A stretch of 64,000 nt of DNA from NCBI GenBank assembly GCA_000403215.2, contig KE159565.1, positions 1-64,000 on the forward strand. The letters are read 5' to 3'. Each line of letters starts with the position of its first letter. Position 1 is the first letter of the stretch. Source of the stretch: Lachnospiraceae bacterium A4. GTDB taxonomy: Bacteria > Bacillota > Clostridia > Lachnospirales > Lachnospiraceae. Shown one piece after another: positions 50,930 to 59,892 of this stretch. The notes under the pieces were generated by a model. It searched no databases. It was not told the origin of the DNA and saw nothing but the letters and a program-made list of their open reading frames with translations. Both the position numbers and the translations under genes were made by a program.

Positions 50930-51825
50930 ACTGCCATCATTTCGTCTATATTGGAGAGAATGCCCTTTAAGGCATTGTTGAGATCGGAGTCAATCGGAAA
51001 TTTTATAAGCTCGTTCAAGATGGTCTTTGCTTTGTCCGTATCGTATGCCTCAAGCGCCTGAAAGGCTTCCTGAAGCTGCTCGCCCCATCTCTTGAAGGTC
51101 ATGTGGTTGCCGTCCTGATCAATGGCATCATTTTTTAGCCCGAGAGATTTCGCATATTCATTCAGGACACTGTATGCCTCGTCAAGCTCAAGCGAGAGCT
51201 TTTTCCAGTTGGCGCGCACCACGTCATAACAGCCGGCGTATGCCTCGATTTCATGGAAAAATGCGGTATCTGTCAAGGTTACAAGACCTAGCTCGTTTGC
51301 CTTGAGACGCAGCGTGTGTGCGTTGGCGCCGTAGCGCAAAAGCGTGTCGGGCTGCATTAAGTCATACAGGGAATCTTCGTATTTATCGCTGTTTTGCAAG
51401 AAGGCTAACACCAGTTCATTGTAGCGCTCGACATTGTGTCCCAGCCGAACCATCGCATTGTCAATGTCGATGCCGTGCCGTGCAAGATAGCGCATTTTGA
51501 TCTTGCTGTCTGTGAGCAGGGTGTCAGGAATCTGCCGCTGCAAGTGCTCCATGACCTGTTTTGCGTGGTAAGCCATCATGGCAATCTGCTGCTTCTGGGC
51601 GAGAATGCGCGCTTTTTTGTGGTAGTAGCCCACAGCCGCCCACAAAAAGAGTGCTGTCGGGAGAAGCCACAGCAAAGCCCACAGCGCCGCGCGCGGCAGC
51701 GCACCGAGCAGGCAGAGCAGAGCAATCAGAAGCGATACGCCCCCCATAGCCGCCAGCCATATAAGGGCAGAGCAGTCAATCAGATGTTTTAGTTCCTCAA
51801 AAATGCGGTTTTCAGTATGGTTCAT
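50926..51825 (-). CDS. Membrane protein with helical cytoplasmic domain
   Basis: This is a 299-residue protein from the ATG at 51825 (AAAGGAT 7 bases upstream). Two close membrane helices (about 22-43 and 47-68) are followed by ~230 residues of soluble, mainly helical sequence. The last ~50 residues (ALEAYDTDKAKTILNELIKF) have the look of an HPt-like helical bundle, but no phosphorylatable His is evident. Function unknown. Confidence 0.7.
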   Translation of the reverse strand: MNHTENRIFEELKHLIDCSALIWLAAMGGVSLLIALLCLLGALPRAALWALLWLLPTALFLWAAVGYYHKKARILAQKQQIAMMAYHAKQVMEHLQRQIPDTLLTDSKIKMRYLARHGIDIDNAMVRLGHNVERYNELVLAFLQNSDKYEDSLYDLMQPDTLLRYGANAHTLRLKANELGLVTLTDTAFFHEIEAYAGCYDVVRANWKKLSLELDEAYSVLNEYAKSLGLKNDAIDQDGNHMTFKRWGEQLQEAFQALEAYDTDKAKTILNELIKFPIDSDLNNALKGILSNIDEMMAV

Positions 51826-51954
51826 ATCATTATCCTTTCGCGTCGTCAGCGTATTATTTCGTATGCTTTCGTACTTTATACTCTTATAGTAACACATTTT
51901 GGCGTCTGAAAAAAGAGGGAAAGCGCATTCGGCAGAAAAAGGAAGCGGAATTAA

Positions 51955-52551
51955 CTATTTGCCACCACGGTATTTTTGAAACTCCGGCATACTGAGGAGC
52001 CGGGACACAAACGTGAGTGTAAAAAACAGAATCATCGTATCAATTGGCAGCATAATCATATTTTTCATGACGCGCGCGGGCAGAATTGCCATGAAAGCGT
52101 TTCCGTTCATGACAGCGAGCCACAGCGTGTTGAGTCCGCAGTTTACGATTGCTTTGACCAAAAGTTCTGCAAGAAAGATGCGCCAGATTTTCACAGGCTT
52201 TTTGTACAGGATTGAGCCGTAGATTACACCAGCCACCATGACATTGAAGGTATAGCCAAAGAAGAAAGCGCCGCCGTCGGGTTTTAGCAGATATTTGAGA
52301 ATATCGAGCGTGGCGCCAAAGATGGCACCGACGTAAGGACCGAACAGATATTCAACCACGCGGTTTGGCAGACCGGAGAAGCCAATGCGGATGTTGGGCG
52401 TAATAAAGATAGACGTGGTGTAATTCAGCACGACTGCCAGCGCTGCCATCAGCCCGCAAAGGACGAGGTTGTGCGTGGCTTTGAGCTCGTTGAAGCCGCC
52501 TGCGTACCGCTTGGAATAAGGTTTTGAGTAACGTTTCGTGATTTTTTGCAT
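51955..52551 (-). CDS. folT: Folate ECF transporter S component
   Basis: This is a 198-residue membrane protein from the ATG at 52551 (AAAGGAGG 9 bases upstream). Five to six helices; NIRIGFSGLPNRVVEYLFGP and DGGAFFFGYTFNVMVAG match the FolT substrate-binding family. It captures folates and uses the shared ECF module (EcfAA'T) encoded elsewhere. The THF riboswitch upstream strongly supports the substrate. Confidence 0.9.
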   Translation of the reverse strand: MQKITKRYSKPYSKRYAGGFNELKATHNLVLCGLMAALAVVLNYTTSIFITPNIRIGFSGLPNRVVEYLFGPYVGAIFGATLDILKYLLKPDGGAFFFGYTFNVMVAGVIYGSILYKKPVKIWRIFLAELLVKAIVNCGLNTLWLAVMNGNAFMAILPARVMKNMIMLPIDTMILFFTLTFVSRLLSMPEFQKYRGGK

Positions 52552-52636
52552 AAAATAAGCCTCCTTTATGCAGCGACCTGAAACTACACAAATGAGACGT
52601 AAGAATCGTAAGAAAATCTTAGCAGCCAAATATGTA

Positions 52637-52776
52637 GCAGCGGGATGCGAACCTCGTATCGCAAGACAAAATGACATGGCGTCTGGTCTCTTTCGTCCCT
52701 GTGACAACTCCCTGTTCACAAGGCACTGTAAGGAATGGTGCTTCAATGCTTCCTAACGCACGCGGTTCTACTCTGC
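52637..52776 (-). ncRNA. Tetrahydrofolate (THF) riboswitch
   Basis: Read on the minus strand the leader shows the conserved THF-I blocks in order: GCAGAGTAG, CGTTA, GTGAACAGGGAGTTGTCACA, ACGAA and GCATCCCGCTGC. P1 (GCAG/CTGC) and P2 (AACC/GGTT) close the fold. At about 140 bases it is longer than the usual ~90-100 because of extra sequence in the arms. It would reduce folT expression when folate is plentiful. Confidence 0.78.
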
Positions 52777-53044
52777 ATGATGAATGAAATTGATGAAACA
52801 GTGTCCAGCACACAGTTTCAAGTAACAATCGAACTATACAATATTTTAAAGAATTTGTAAAGAATTTTGGAGAAAAAATAACAAAAATCCTGAAACAGCT
52901 TGCAGAACTAATGTTTTGTATGATACAATAAAGAATATTGTAAAATAGATGGACAGACAAACTTCATGTAAAAGAATCGTGATACATTCACGAAAAAGTC
53001 TGTCAAAAGGTTCATAAAAAAGAGTTACAGATGAGGAAAAGGTT
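52777..53044. other. AT-rich divergent promoter region
   Basis: This region lies between the folT riboswitch (minus) and the Mrr-like gene (plus). It is AT-rich and must contain promoters for both; no single box pair is convincing. GAGGAAAAGG precedes the ATG at 53045. Confidence 0.4.
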
Positions 53045-53506
53045 ATGGAATCACAAATAATGACAGAAGTGCTGGAATTGTTGATCATCATAGCGGGGAT
53101 TGTGCTGGTCGTGGTGCTGGGGGTGCTGATTTGCAAGCGCTATCGCAGATATGCGTGGACGAGGGAGCGCGACCACATGGATGGTTTTGACTTTGAATAT
53201 TATTGTGCCGATCTGCTCGCGGCAAATGGTTTTGTCGATGTGAAGGTCACGCGCAGCAGCGGGGACTATGGCGTGGATATCCTAGCGGAGAAGGACGGTG
53301 TGACCTATGCGATTCAGTGCAAACGCTACACGGGGCTTGTGGGCATCAAGGCGGTGCAGGAAGCCTACTCAGGCAGGGATTACTATGACAGAATGGTCGG
53401 CGCCGTGCTGACCAACCAGTATTTTACCAAATCCGCAGTACAGGCAGCACGCAAACTCAAGATTCTTTTGTGGGACAGGGACTATTTGCAGTCGATGGAG
53501 CAGTAA
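53045..53506 (+). CDS. Membrane-anchored restriction-endonuclease-like (Mrr-cat) protein
   Basis: This 153-residue protein has an N-terminal membrane helix (about 9-30) followed by a PF04471-type nuclease fold. FEYYCADLLAANGF, GDYGVDILAEKDG (Asp) and YAIQCKRY (Q-x-K) supply the PD-(D/E)XK active site. Similar proteins are common in Firmicutes; a membrane-tethered nuclease may act in DNA uptake, defence or turnover. It lies 13 bp before ylmH, so they are probably cotranscribed. Confidence 0.85.
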   Translation: MESQIMTEVLELLIIIAGIVLVVVLGVLICKRYRRYAWTRERDHMDGFDFEYYCADLLAANGFVDVKVTRSSGDYGVDILAEKDGVTYAIQCKRYTGLVGIKAVQEAYSGRDYYDRMVGAVLTNQYFTKSAVQAARKLKILLWDRDYLQSMEQ

Positions 53507-53519
53507 GGAGAACAAGACA

Positions 53520-54278
53520 ATGGATGCAGAAGAAACACGGTTACGAAAACGTCTCGCCGAGCTGGCGGACAAATCATACAGCAGCGGGCAGTACTTTTTT
53601 ACAGGATTTTTGTCGGCGGCAGAGCTGGATATTTATTACCAGATGGAACGTGAGCTGTCCTATGTGACGGTCACTGTATTTGGCGGGACGATGGACTGTG
53701 AGCGCGTGATGCTGCGCTTTGGCAGTACTGAGCTGTGCGGATATGAGGCGGCTTTTCCGATTCAGTGCATCGAGATTCTGCCGCTGGTTGAGAAATTTGG
53801 CGAGGAGCTGGGGCACCGGGACTATCTGGGGGCGCTGATGAACCTTGGCATTGAGCGGAGTACGCTGGGAGATCTTGTGATCAGCGGAAAACATGCTTTT
53901 TTGTTCTGCACAGAGAAGATGGCGCCCTATATCTTGGACACGCTGGATAAGGTGCGCCACACGAGTGTCAGATGCCAGCCTGCAGCGCAGATTCCAGAGA
54001 GCACTGTCACGCGTCTGGAGAGAAAGACCGTGCAGGTCAGTGCGGTGCGGCTGGACAGCGTGATTGCAAAAGCCTACAATCTGTCGCGCAGTGACAGCGC
54101 TGCGCTGTTTCGCGCCAAAAAGGTTTTTGTGAATGGCAGGTTAAACGAGAATAACAGCGGCCAGCTCAAGCCCGGGGACAAAGTGACCGTGCGGGGATTT
54201 GGCAGGTTTTGCTATGTGGAGACTGCCGGGGAGTCGCGCAAAGGGAAGCTGAATGTTGCGCTAGACCTGTACTGTTAA
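53520..54278 (+). CDS. ylmH: YlmH-like S4-domain RNA-binding protein
   Basis: This 252-residue protein has an N-terminal YlmH domain (CERVMLRFGS and PLVEKFGEELGHRDYLGALM). The C-terminal S4 domain is RLDSVIAKAYNLSRSDSAAL...KVFVNGR. YlmH binds 23S rRNA/tRNA and in Bacillus helps ribosome-associated quality control together with cell-division genes. The usual sepF/divIVA neighbours are absent here. AAGGAGAAC lies before the ATG. Confidence 0.9.
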   Translation: MDAEETRLRKRLAELADKSYSSGQYFFTGFLSAAELDIYYQMERELSYVTVTVFGGTMDCERVMLRFGSTELCGYEAAFPIQCIEILPLVEKFGEELGHRDYLGALMNLGIERSTLGDLVISGKHAFLFCTEKMAPYILDTLDKVRHTSVRCQPAAQIPESTVTRLERKTVQVSAVRLDSVIAKAYNLSRSDSAALFRAKKVFVNGRLNENNSGQLKPGDKVTVRGFGRFCYVETAGESRKGKLNVALDLYC

Positions 54279-54415
54279 GTATGCTGTCTGGACACAATCT
54301 TGTATATTTCGATAGAAAATTCGTATAAAAATATCTTTTTTAAATTACCCCATTGATTTATTCTGCATTCGTGATATGATAGCAGACAACGCACTGGAGA
54401 AAGAGGGGTAATATT

Positions 54416-55762
54416 ATGGAAAAGAAGGCAGTGTACAGCATGACAGAGGGAAGCCCGGCAAAGCTTCTGCTCAGGTTTACGATTCCGATGTTGATCGGAA
54501 ATTTGTTCCAGCAGTTTTACAATATGGTCGATTCGATTGTGGTCGGCCGTTTTGTGGGTTCTAATGCGCTGGCGGCAGTGGGCGCTACAGGCTCTCTGAA
54601 TTTCTTGTTTTTTGCGATGAGTTTTGGCATTGCGGCAGGCGTGGGCGTTGTGGTTTCACAGTACTTTGGCGCGGAGCGGATGGATATGGTCGAGAAGAGT
54701 ATTATAAACGGCATGTATCTGCTGGCGGCGGTCTCGGCCCTCATGGGGATAGTCGGGATTGCCTCGGCGCGGTGGGTGCTGGCGGCGCTCGACACGCCGG
54801 AGATTATTCTGGAGGACGCAGTGACGTACATGCGCGTATCCTGCGCGGGTATTCTGGCAATTGCGGCGTACAATGGCGTCGCGTCCGTGCTGCGTGCGCT
54901 TGGGGACTCCAAGACGCCGCTCTATTTTATGGTGGTGGCTTGCTTTATCAACATTGGACTGGATTTGCTGTTTGTCATTGGATTTCAGTGGTCTGTGTTC
55001 GGCGTGGCGCTTGCGACGGTAATCGCACAGATGGCCGCGGCAATTGGGGCGTTTGCATACGCACTGTACAAGATTCCGTACTTTCATATTAAAAAGGAGA
55101 ACCGTCCGATTCGCCGGGATATCATCTCGCGGTGCTTTACGCTGGGACTGCCCATCGCGCTGCAAAATGCGTTGATTGCCTTTTCATGTATTTTCCTGCA
55201 GAAGGTGGTCAACGGTTTTGGCGAGAGCGTGGTTGCGGCAAATACAGCGCTTGGGCGGATTGAGCAGCTTGTACAGCAGCCTTACAACTCACTGGGGGCA
55301 GCGATTACCACATATACCGGCCAGAATATCGGTGCAGGCAAGATTGATAGGGTAAAGCAGGGCTACAGGGCGGCATTTTGGAGTGTGGTGGTCTTTAGCA
55401 TCATTATGTTCGTTCCGTGCCAGCTGTTTGGCGAACAGATTGTGGGCGTCTTTGTGACAGAGCCGGAGGTGGTGGCAATCGGTGCCAAGGGGCTGTCCAT
55501 CACGAGCTTTTTCTACTTTTTCTTGGGGATGATCTATGTGGCAAGGAGTGTGCTCAACGGAGCCGGCGATGCCGCGTTTGCCATGATTAATGGTCTGATG
55601 GAGGTAGCGGGGCGCGTGGGATTTGCTGTGCCGCTCACCAAAATACCGTTGATTGGCGTGTGGGGAATCTTTTTCACGACAGGCTTTACATGGGCGCTGA
55701 CGGGGATTGTCAGCATGGTGCGTTACCATAAAGGAAAGTGGGAATTTAAAGGAATCTCATAA
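54416..55762 (+). CDS. MATE-family efflux transporter
   Basis: This 448-residue protein has twelve predicted membrane helices and two homologous halves. LLRFTIPMLIGNLFQQFYNMVDSIVVGRFVG is covered by the usual start (key residues QQFYNMVDS); the second half repeats it at ALQNALIAFSCIFLQKVV. MATE proteins export drugs or metabolites using Na+ or H+. GAAAGAGGGG precedes the ATG. It is a stand-alone gene. Confidence 0.93.
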   Translation: MEKKAVYSMTEGSPAKLLLRFTIPMLIGNLFQQFYNMVDSIVVGRFVGSNALAAVGATGSLNFLFFAMSFGIAAGVGVVVSQYFGAERMDMVEKSIINGMYLLAAVSALMGIVGIASARWVLAALDTPEIILEDAVTYMRVSCAGILAIAAYNGVASVLRALGDSKTPLYFMVVACFINIGLDLLFVIGFQWSVFGVALATVIAQMAAAIGAFAYALYKIPYFHIKKENRPIRRDIISRCFTLGLPIALQNALIAFSCIFLQKVVNGFGESVVAANTALGRIEQLVQQPYNSLGAAITTYTGQNIGAGKIDRVKQGYRAAFWSVVVFSIIMFVPCQLFGEQIVGVFVTEPEVVAIGAKGLSITSFFYFFLGMIYVARSVLNGAGDAAFAMINGLMEVAGRVGFAVPLTKIPLIGVWGIFFTTGFTWALTGIVSMVRYHKGKWEFKGIS

Positions 55763-55832
55763 GAAGCTCATAAGTCTTTACTTCTATGCGAAATGCGTGT
55801 ACAATGATAACGGATGAACAGAAAGGATTATA

Positions 55833-57248
55833 ATGAATATGTATATAGTAGTGCGCAGAAGGCTTTTTGTCTGTGCGGCGCTGATGCTTGGTCTCCTCCT
55901 TTGTTCATGCGGAAGTTTTCAGAACACGCAGCACTCCAAAATGGGAAATGGGACAGAGGCACAAGCCGCAGACAAGGCACAGGAAACTGGGCAGACAGAA
56001 GGATATGGGACGCTGCTCGCCTCGCAGGGGATTGCGCTTCCGGTGAGCGTGCCGAACGTTTATGTCGATGTGACGGGATATGTCACAGGCAGGGAGAAAA
56101 AGGTATTTTTTGCGGGGGACAGGCATGGCAGGGTGTTTGAGGTGGTGGACAGTCAGCAGCATGAGGTCGTCTACACAGGGCGGATTTTGAGCGGCCAGCA
56201 GGATCCGATCAGCGGGAAAATGCTGAGCACAGGAGATTTCACCTCGCTGGACGAACCGGGGATGTACTATATCAGAACAGCTGTTGGAGGACAGTCCTAT
56301 CCGTTTGCAATCGCGGCAGATACGTATGAAAAAATGTTCTTGAATTTATTGCGGAATGTCTCCGGTGCAGAGATGCAGGAGAGCCCGGCGGGCGTCTGCG
56401 ATGTGAGTTTTGGAATGCAGGCCGTGATGTATGCGTTGCAGTGGAACGGTACTTTATTTGAGGCGGCATACGAGCAGCTTGACAAGAGTGAACAGGACAG
56501 GCAGCTTGTCACGCAGCTTCTTTATATGGGAAAGTGGCTGCGCGCGAAACAGCAGGAAAACGGCAGTTTGTATGATGACTATGAGGCAACGGCAGCGTTC
56601 TGCGGTATTATGGCGATGAGCCGTGATATGTTTGGACGGTATGAGGCGCATGTGGGTGAGGAGTACCAGAAGGCAGTGACGGCGGCGTGGGCGTGGCTCG
56701 AGCAGCAGCCGTGCACTACAAAGAGTGCGCAAAGTGCGCGGTTTTATGCGGCTGTGCAGCTTTTCCGCTCAGAGGGCGGCGAGACGTACCAGACGATTGC
56801 GGAGACCTTTTTGCAGGAAAAGAAAGAGGACTACACCAGCGAGCGCTTTGTTTTTTATGGCGTGCTGGCGTACATCAGTGCGGAGAAGAAAACGGACAGG
56901 GATTTATGTACTTATATGATGCAGGACATTGTGGATAAGGTGAAAGCAGACTGCGAGGAAATCGAGAAGGATTATTTGTTTGGCGTCGGCACGAGGTCAG
57001 CGGAGGAAAATATGTCGCATATGCTCTATCTGAGCTTTATCAATTATCTGACGCCCAGCAAGGAATATACCGCCATTATTGAGAATACCATACAATATAT
57101 GGGTGGGCTGAATGAGCAGGGCATCTGTTATGTGGGCGCGGACGGTGTTTGGAGTGACACAGAATCCATACAGGGACATCCGTTTGAGTGGCGTGGTATT
57201 TTGCTCTTGGGCATGAGTGATATGCTTGGCAATTTTAGTGAGGTTTAG
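55833..57248 (+). CDS. GH9-like lipoprotein lacking the catalytic motif
   Basis: This 471-residue protein has a lipoprotein signal (lipobox LCSC near 23-26). Residues ~75-160 form a cellulase N-terminal Ig-like domain (ALPVSVPNVYVDVTGYV, DEPGMYYIRTAVGGQSYPF). The rest resembles the six-hairpin fold of glycoside hydrolase family 9. The nucleophile motif DAGDY, expected after the Ig domain, is absent, as are clear C-terminal His/Glu motifs. It may bind rather than cut a glycan. It lies 20 bp before ddl. Confidence 0.72.
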   Translation: MNMYIVVRRRLFVCAALMLGLLLCSCGSFQNTQHSKMGNGTEAQAADKAQETGQTEGYGTLLASQGIALPVSVPNVYVDVTGYVTGREKKVFFAGDRHGRVFEVVDSQQHEVVYTGRILSGQQDPISGKMLSTGDFTSLDEPGMYYIRTAVGGQSYPFAIAADTYEKMFLNLLRNVSGAEMQESPAGVCDVSFGMQAVMYALQWNGTLFEAAYEQLDKSEQDRQLVTQLLYMGKWLRAKQQENGSLYDDYEATAAFCGIMAMSRDMFGRYEAHVGEEYQKAVTAAWAWLEQQPCTTKSAQSARFYAAVQLFRSEGGETYQTIAETFLQEKKEDYTSERFVFYGVLAYISAEKKTDRDLCTYMMQDIVDKVKADCEEIEKDYLFGVGTRSAEENMSHMLYLSFINYLTPSKEYTAIIENTIQYMGGLNEQGICYVGADGVWSDTESIQGHPFEWRGILLLGMSDMLGNFSEV

Positions 57249-57268
57249 GAAAGGTATGGTCATAAAAT

Positions 57269-58324
57269 ATGAAAATAGTAGTTTTGGCAGGCGGTATCAG
57301 TACGGAGCGTGATGTGTCGCTCGTCACAGGCTCCATGATCTATAAGGCGCTCAGAAAAAAAGGACATAACCCGGTTCTGCTCGATTTGTATCTTGGCTGT
57401 GAGGACGCCGCCGCGGATATCTTTGCGCTGGAAAAAGACTGGAGTGAGAATTTTGGCGCGATTTCTGAGCAAAATCCCGACATCAGTGCGGTGAAGGCAC
57501 TCAGAAAGGACAATCCGGCGTGCGTGGTCGGACCGAATGTGATTGAAATCTGTTCGCAGGCGGATATTGTTTTTCTGGCGCTTCATGGACAGAATGGTGA
57601 AGACGGCAAGATTCAGGCAATGTTTGACCTGCTGGACATCAAGTACACCGGAACGGATTACCTGTCAAGTGCGCTTGCCATGGATAAGGCGATATCCAAA
57701 GAGCTTTTTCGCAAATACAAGATTCCGACACCCAAGGGAATCACGGTCTGCCGCAAGGAACAGCAGATTATCGAGGCGTGGAATATCTTCCCGTGCATTG
57801 CCAAGGTGAACTGCGGCGGCTCTAGCGTAGGGGTCTATAAGGCGGAGGACAGACAGCAGCTTGACGCGGCACTTGAGAAGGCGTTTGGCTTTGAGGACAG
57901 GGTGATTATCGAGCAGTACATCGAGGGGCGCGAGTTCTCGATTGGCGTGATTGACGGCGAGGCACTGCCAGTGATTGAGATTGCGCCCAAAGTGGGCTTC
58001 TATGATTACAAGAATAAATATCAGGCGGGAACGACAGTGGAGACTTGCCCGGCGGAGCTGGATAACAATGTGGCAAGGGCGATGCAGTCCTGCGCGGAGG
58101 CGGTCTATCGGGCACTGCGGCTGAAAACCTATGCGCGCATGGATTTTCGCATGGACCACGCGTCGCAGTTTTACTGTCTGGAGGCAAACACGCTGCCGGG
58201 CATGACGCCGACCTCCCTGCTTCCGCAGGAGGCTTGGGCAGTGGGCATGAGCTTTGAGGATTTGTGCCAGCGCATTCTTGACAGTTCGATGGAAAAGTAT
58301 GGGAAATCGGAGGCGTTGGCATGA
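57269..58324 (+). CDS. ddl: D-alanine--D-alanine ligase
   Basis: This 351-residue cytoplasmic ATP-grasp enzyme makes D-Ala-D-Ala for peptidoglycan. VLAGGISTERDVSLVTG is the N-terminal motif, FLALHGQNGEDGKIQ and YTGTDYLSSALAMDKAISKE are conserved. EQYIEGREFSIGVID and YCLEANTLPGMTPTSL hold the ATP/Mg site. AGGAAAGG lies upstream. It overlaps murF by 4 bp. The N-terminal domain is slightly longer than in Bacillus Ddl. Confidence 0.95.
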   Translation: MKIVVLAGGISTERDVSLVTGSMIYKALRKKGHNPVLLDLYLGCEDAAADIFALEKDWSENFGAISEQNPDISAVKALRKDNPACVVGPNVIEICSQADIVFLALHGQNGEDGKIQAMFDLLDIKYTGTDYLSSALAMDKAISKELFRKYKIPTPKGITVCRKEQQIIEAWNIFPCIAKVNCGGSSVGVYKAEDRQQLDAALEKAFGFEDRVIIEQYIEGREFSIGVIDGEALPVIEIAPKVGFYDYKNKYQAGTTVETCPAELDNNVARAMQSCAEAVYRALRLKTYARMDFRMDHASQFYCLEANTLPGMTPTSLLPQEAWAVGMSFEDLCQRILDSSMEKYGKSEALA

Positions 58325-59778
58325 AAAATATGACGTTAAAAAATATTGCGCAGGCAGTCGGCGGGACACTTCACACGGAGATGATGCCAGCGGGGATTTC
58401 GGCGGACCATACAGAGGCGCAGTGTGTCGTGCACGATTCGCGGCAGGCAGTGCGGGGCGGTATCTTTATCGCAACGCGCGGCGAGCAGGTAGACGGGCAC
58501 AGTTTTATCGGCGACGTGTTTGCCGCAGGTGCGATTGGCGTGATCTGTGAGGAGGCGCCTGCGCAGCCTGAGGGGGCATACATTGTTGTGGAGAACAGCT
58601 TTCAGGCGCTCAAGGACCTTGCAGAGTATTACAGAAGCCAGCTGGATATCAAGGTGGTGGGCATTACAGGCAGTGTTGGCAAGACCAGCACCAAGGAGTT
58701 TGTCGCGAGTGTGCTGTCACAAAAGTACCGTGTGCTGAAAACGGAGAAAAATTATAACAACGAAGTCGGGCTTCCGCTCACGGTTCTGCAAATCCGCGAG
58801 GACTGTGAGGTTGCAGTGCTTGAGATGGGAATTAGCGATTTTGGCGAGATGCACCGTCTCAGCAAGATTGCAAAACCAGATGTGTGCCTGATTACGAATA
58901 TCGGGCAGTGCCATCTGGAAAATCTTGGCACGCGCGACGGGATTTTAAAGGCAAAGACAGAGATCTTTGACTTTATGCAGGAGGGCGGTCAAATCTGCCT
59001 GAATGGAGACGATGACAAACTTGTTACGATTCGGGAGGTTCAGGGGAGTGTTCCTGTATTTTTTGGCGGCGGGAGCAACAATGCAGTCTATGCGGACAAT
59101 TATGAGAACCGGGGGCTGATTGGCAGCAGGGCACGGATTCATATGAAAGATTTCGCAGGGCATGACGCGTGCAGTTTTGAGGTGGAAATTCCGCTTCCGG
59201 GTGAACACATGCTCTACAATGCACTCGCTGCCACAGCGGCAGGTATGCTTTTTGGGCTGACGGCTGAGGAGATTCAGGCGGGAATCCGCGAGGTGAAGGC
59301 GGTGGACGGCAGAAGCCACGTGATTCACACAGAGCGGCTGACGCTGATTGACGACTGTTATAACGCAAATCCTGTCTCTGTGAAGGCAGCGCTGGATTTG
59401 CTTCATATGACAGAACTTTCGGACGTTTTGGATATCTCAGAGGGCACCGCCCATAAGAAGCAAGCCATGCGCAAGGTCGCAGTTCTGGGCGATATGTTTG
59501 AGCTTGGCACACAGGAAAATGCACTGCACCGCGAGGTCGGTGTCTATGCGGCGCAGAAACAGATTGACGTGCTGGTTTGTGTCGGGAAATTATGCAAACA
59601 TATGTATGACGGCGCGATGGAAATGCATTCGGATACGCACTGTTGTTATTTTGAGGAGAAGGAAGCGTTCGAGACGCAGATGGATACCATTATCCAAGAC
59701 GGTGATCTTGTGCTTGTCAAGGCATCTCATGGAATGCACTTTGAGGAGCTGATCAAAATACTGGGTGCTCAAAAGTAA
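58321..59778 (+). CDS. murF: UDP-MurNAc-tripeptide--D-Ala-D-Ala ligase
   Basis: This 485-residue Mur ligase joins the Ddl product to the UDP-linked tripeptide. Order: N-terminal UDP-binding domain (HDSRQAVRGGIFIATRGEQV), ATP loop GITGSVGKTSTKE, FLxMG-type EMGISDFGEM, TNIGQCHLENLG, and DDCYNANPVSVKAAL near the C-terminal domain. Start overlaps ddl (ATGA), so both products are made together. A strong terminator follows. Confidence 0.96.
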   Translation: MKNMTLKNIAQAVGGTLHTEMMPAGISADHTEAQCVVHDSRQAVRGGIFIATRGEQVDGHSFIGDVFAAGAIGVICEEAPAQPEGAYIVVENSFQALKDLAEYYRSQLDIKVVGITGSVGKTSTKEFVASVLSQKYRVLKTEKNYNNEVGLPLTVLQIREDCEVAVLEMGISDFGEMHRLSKIAKPDVCLITNIGQCHLENLGTRDGILKAKTEIFDFMQEGGQICLNGDDDKLVTIREVQGSVPVFFGGGSNNAVYADNYENRGLIGSRARIHMKDFAGHDACSFEVEIPLPGEHMLYNALAATAAGMLFGLTAEEIQAGIREVKAVDGRSHVIHTERLTLIDDCYNANPVSVKAALDLLHMTELSDVLDISEGTAHKKQAMRKVAVLGDMFELGTQENALHREVGVYAAQKQIDVLVCVGKLCKHMYDGAMEMHSDTHCCYFEEKEAFETQMDTIIQDGDLVLVKASHGMHFEELIKILGAQK

Positions 59779-59806
59779 ATTAATTATATTGTAGATGTTG
59801 GAGAAG

Positions 59807-59841
59807 AAATGGCTGCCGATTCTTGGCAGCCATTTCTTTTT
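59807..59841 (+). terminator. Intrinsic terminator after ddl-murF
   Basis: Perfect 11-bp stem AAATGGCTGCC/GGCAGCCATTT (59807-59817, 59825-59835), then CTTTTT. Confidence 0.9.
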
Positions 59842-59892
59842 GTGTACACGGGCGTTTAAAGGTAAATTGTCAGCAGGAGCTTAGTATTCTCC

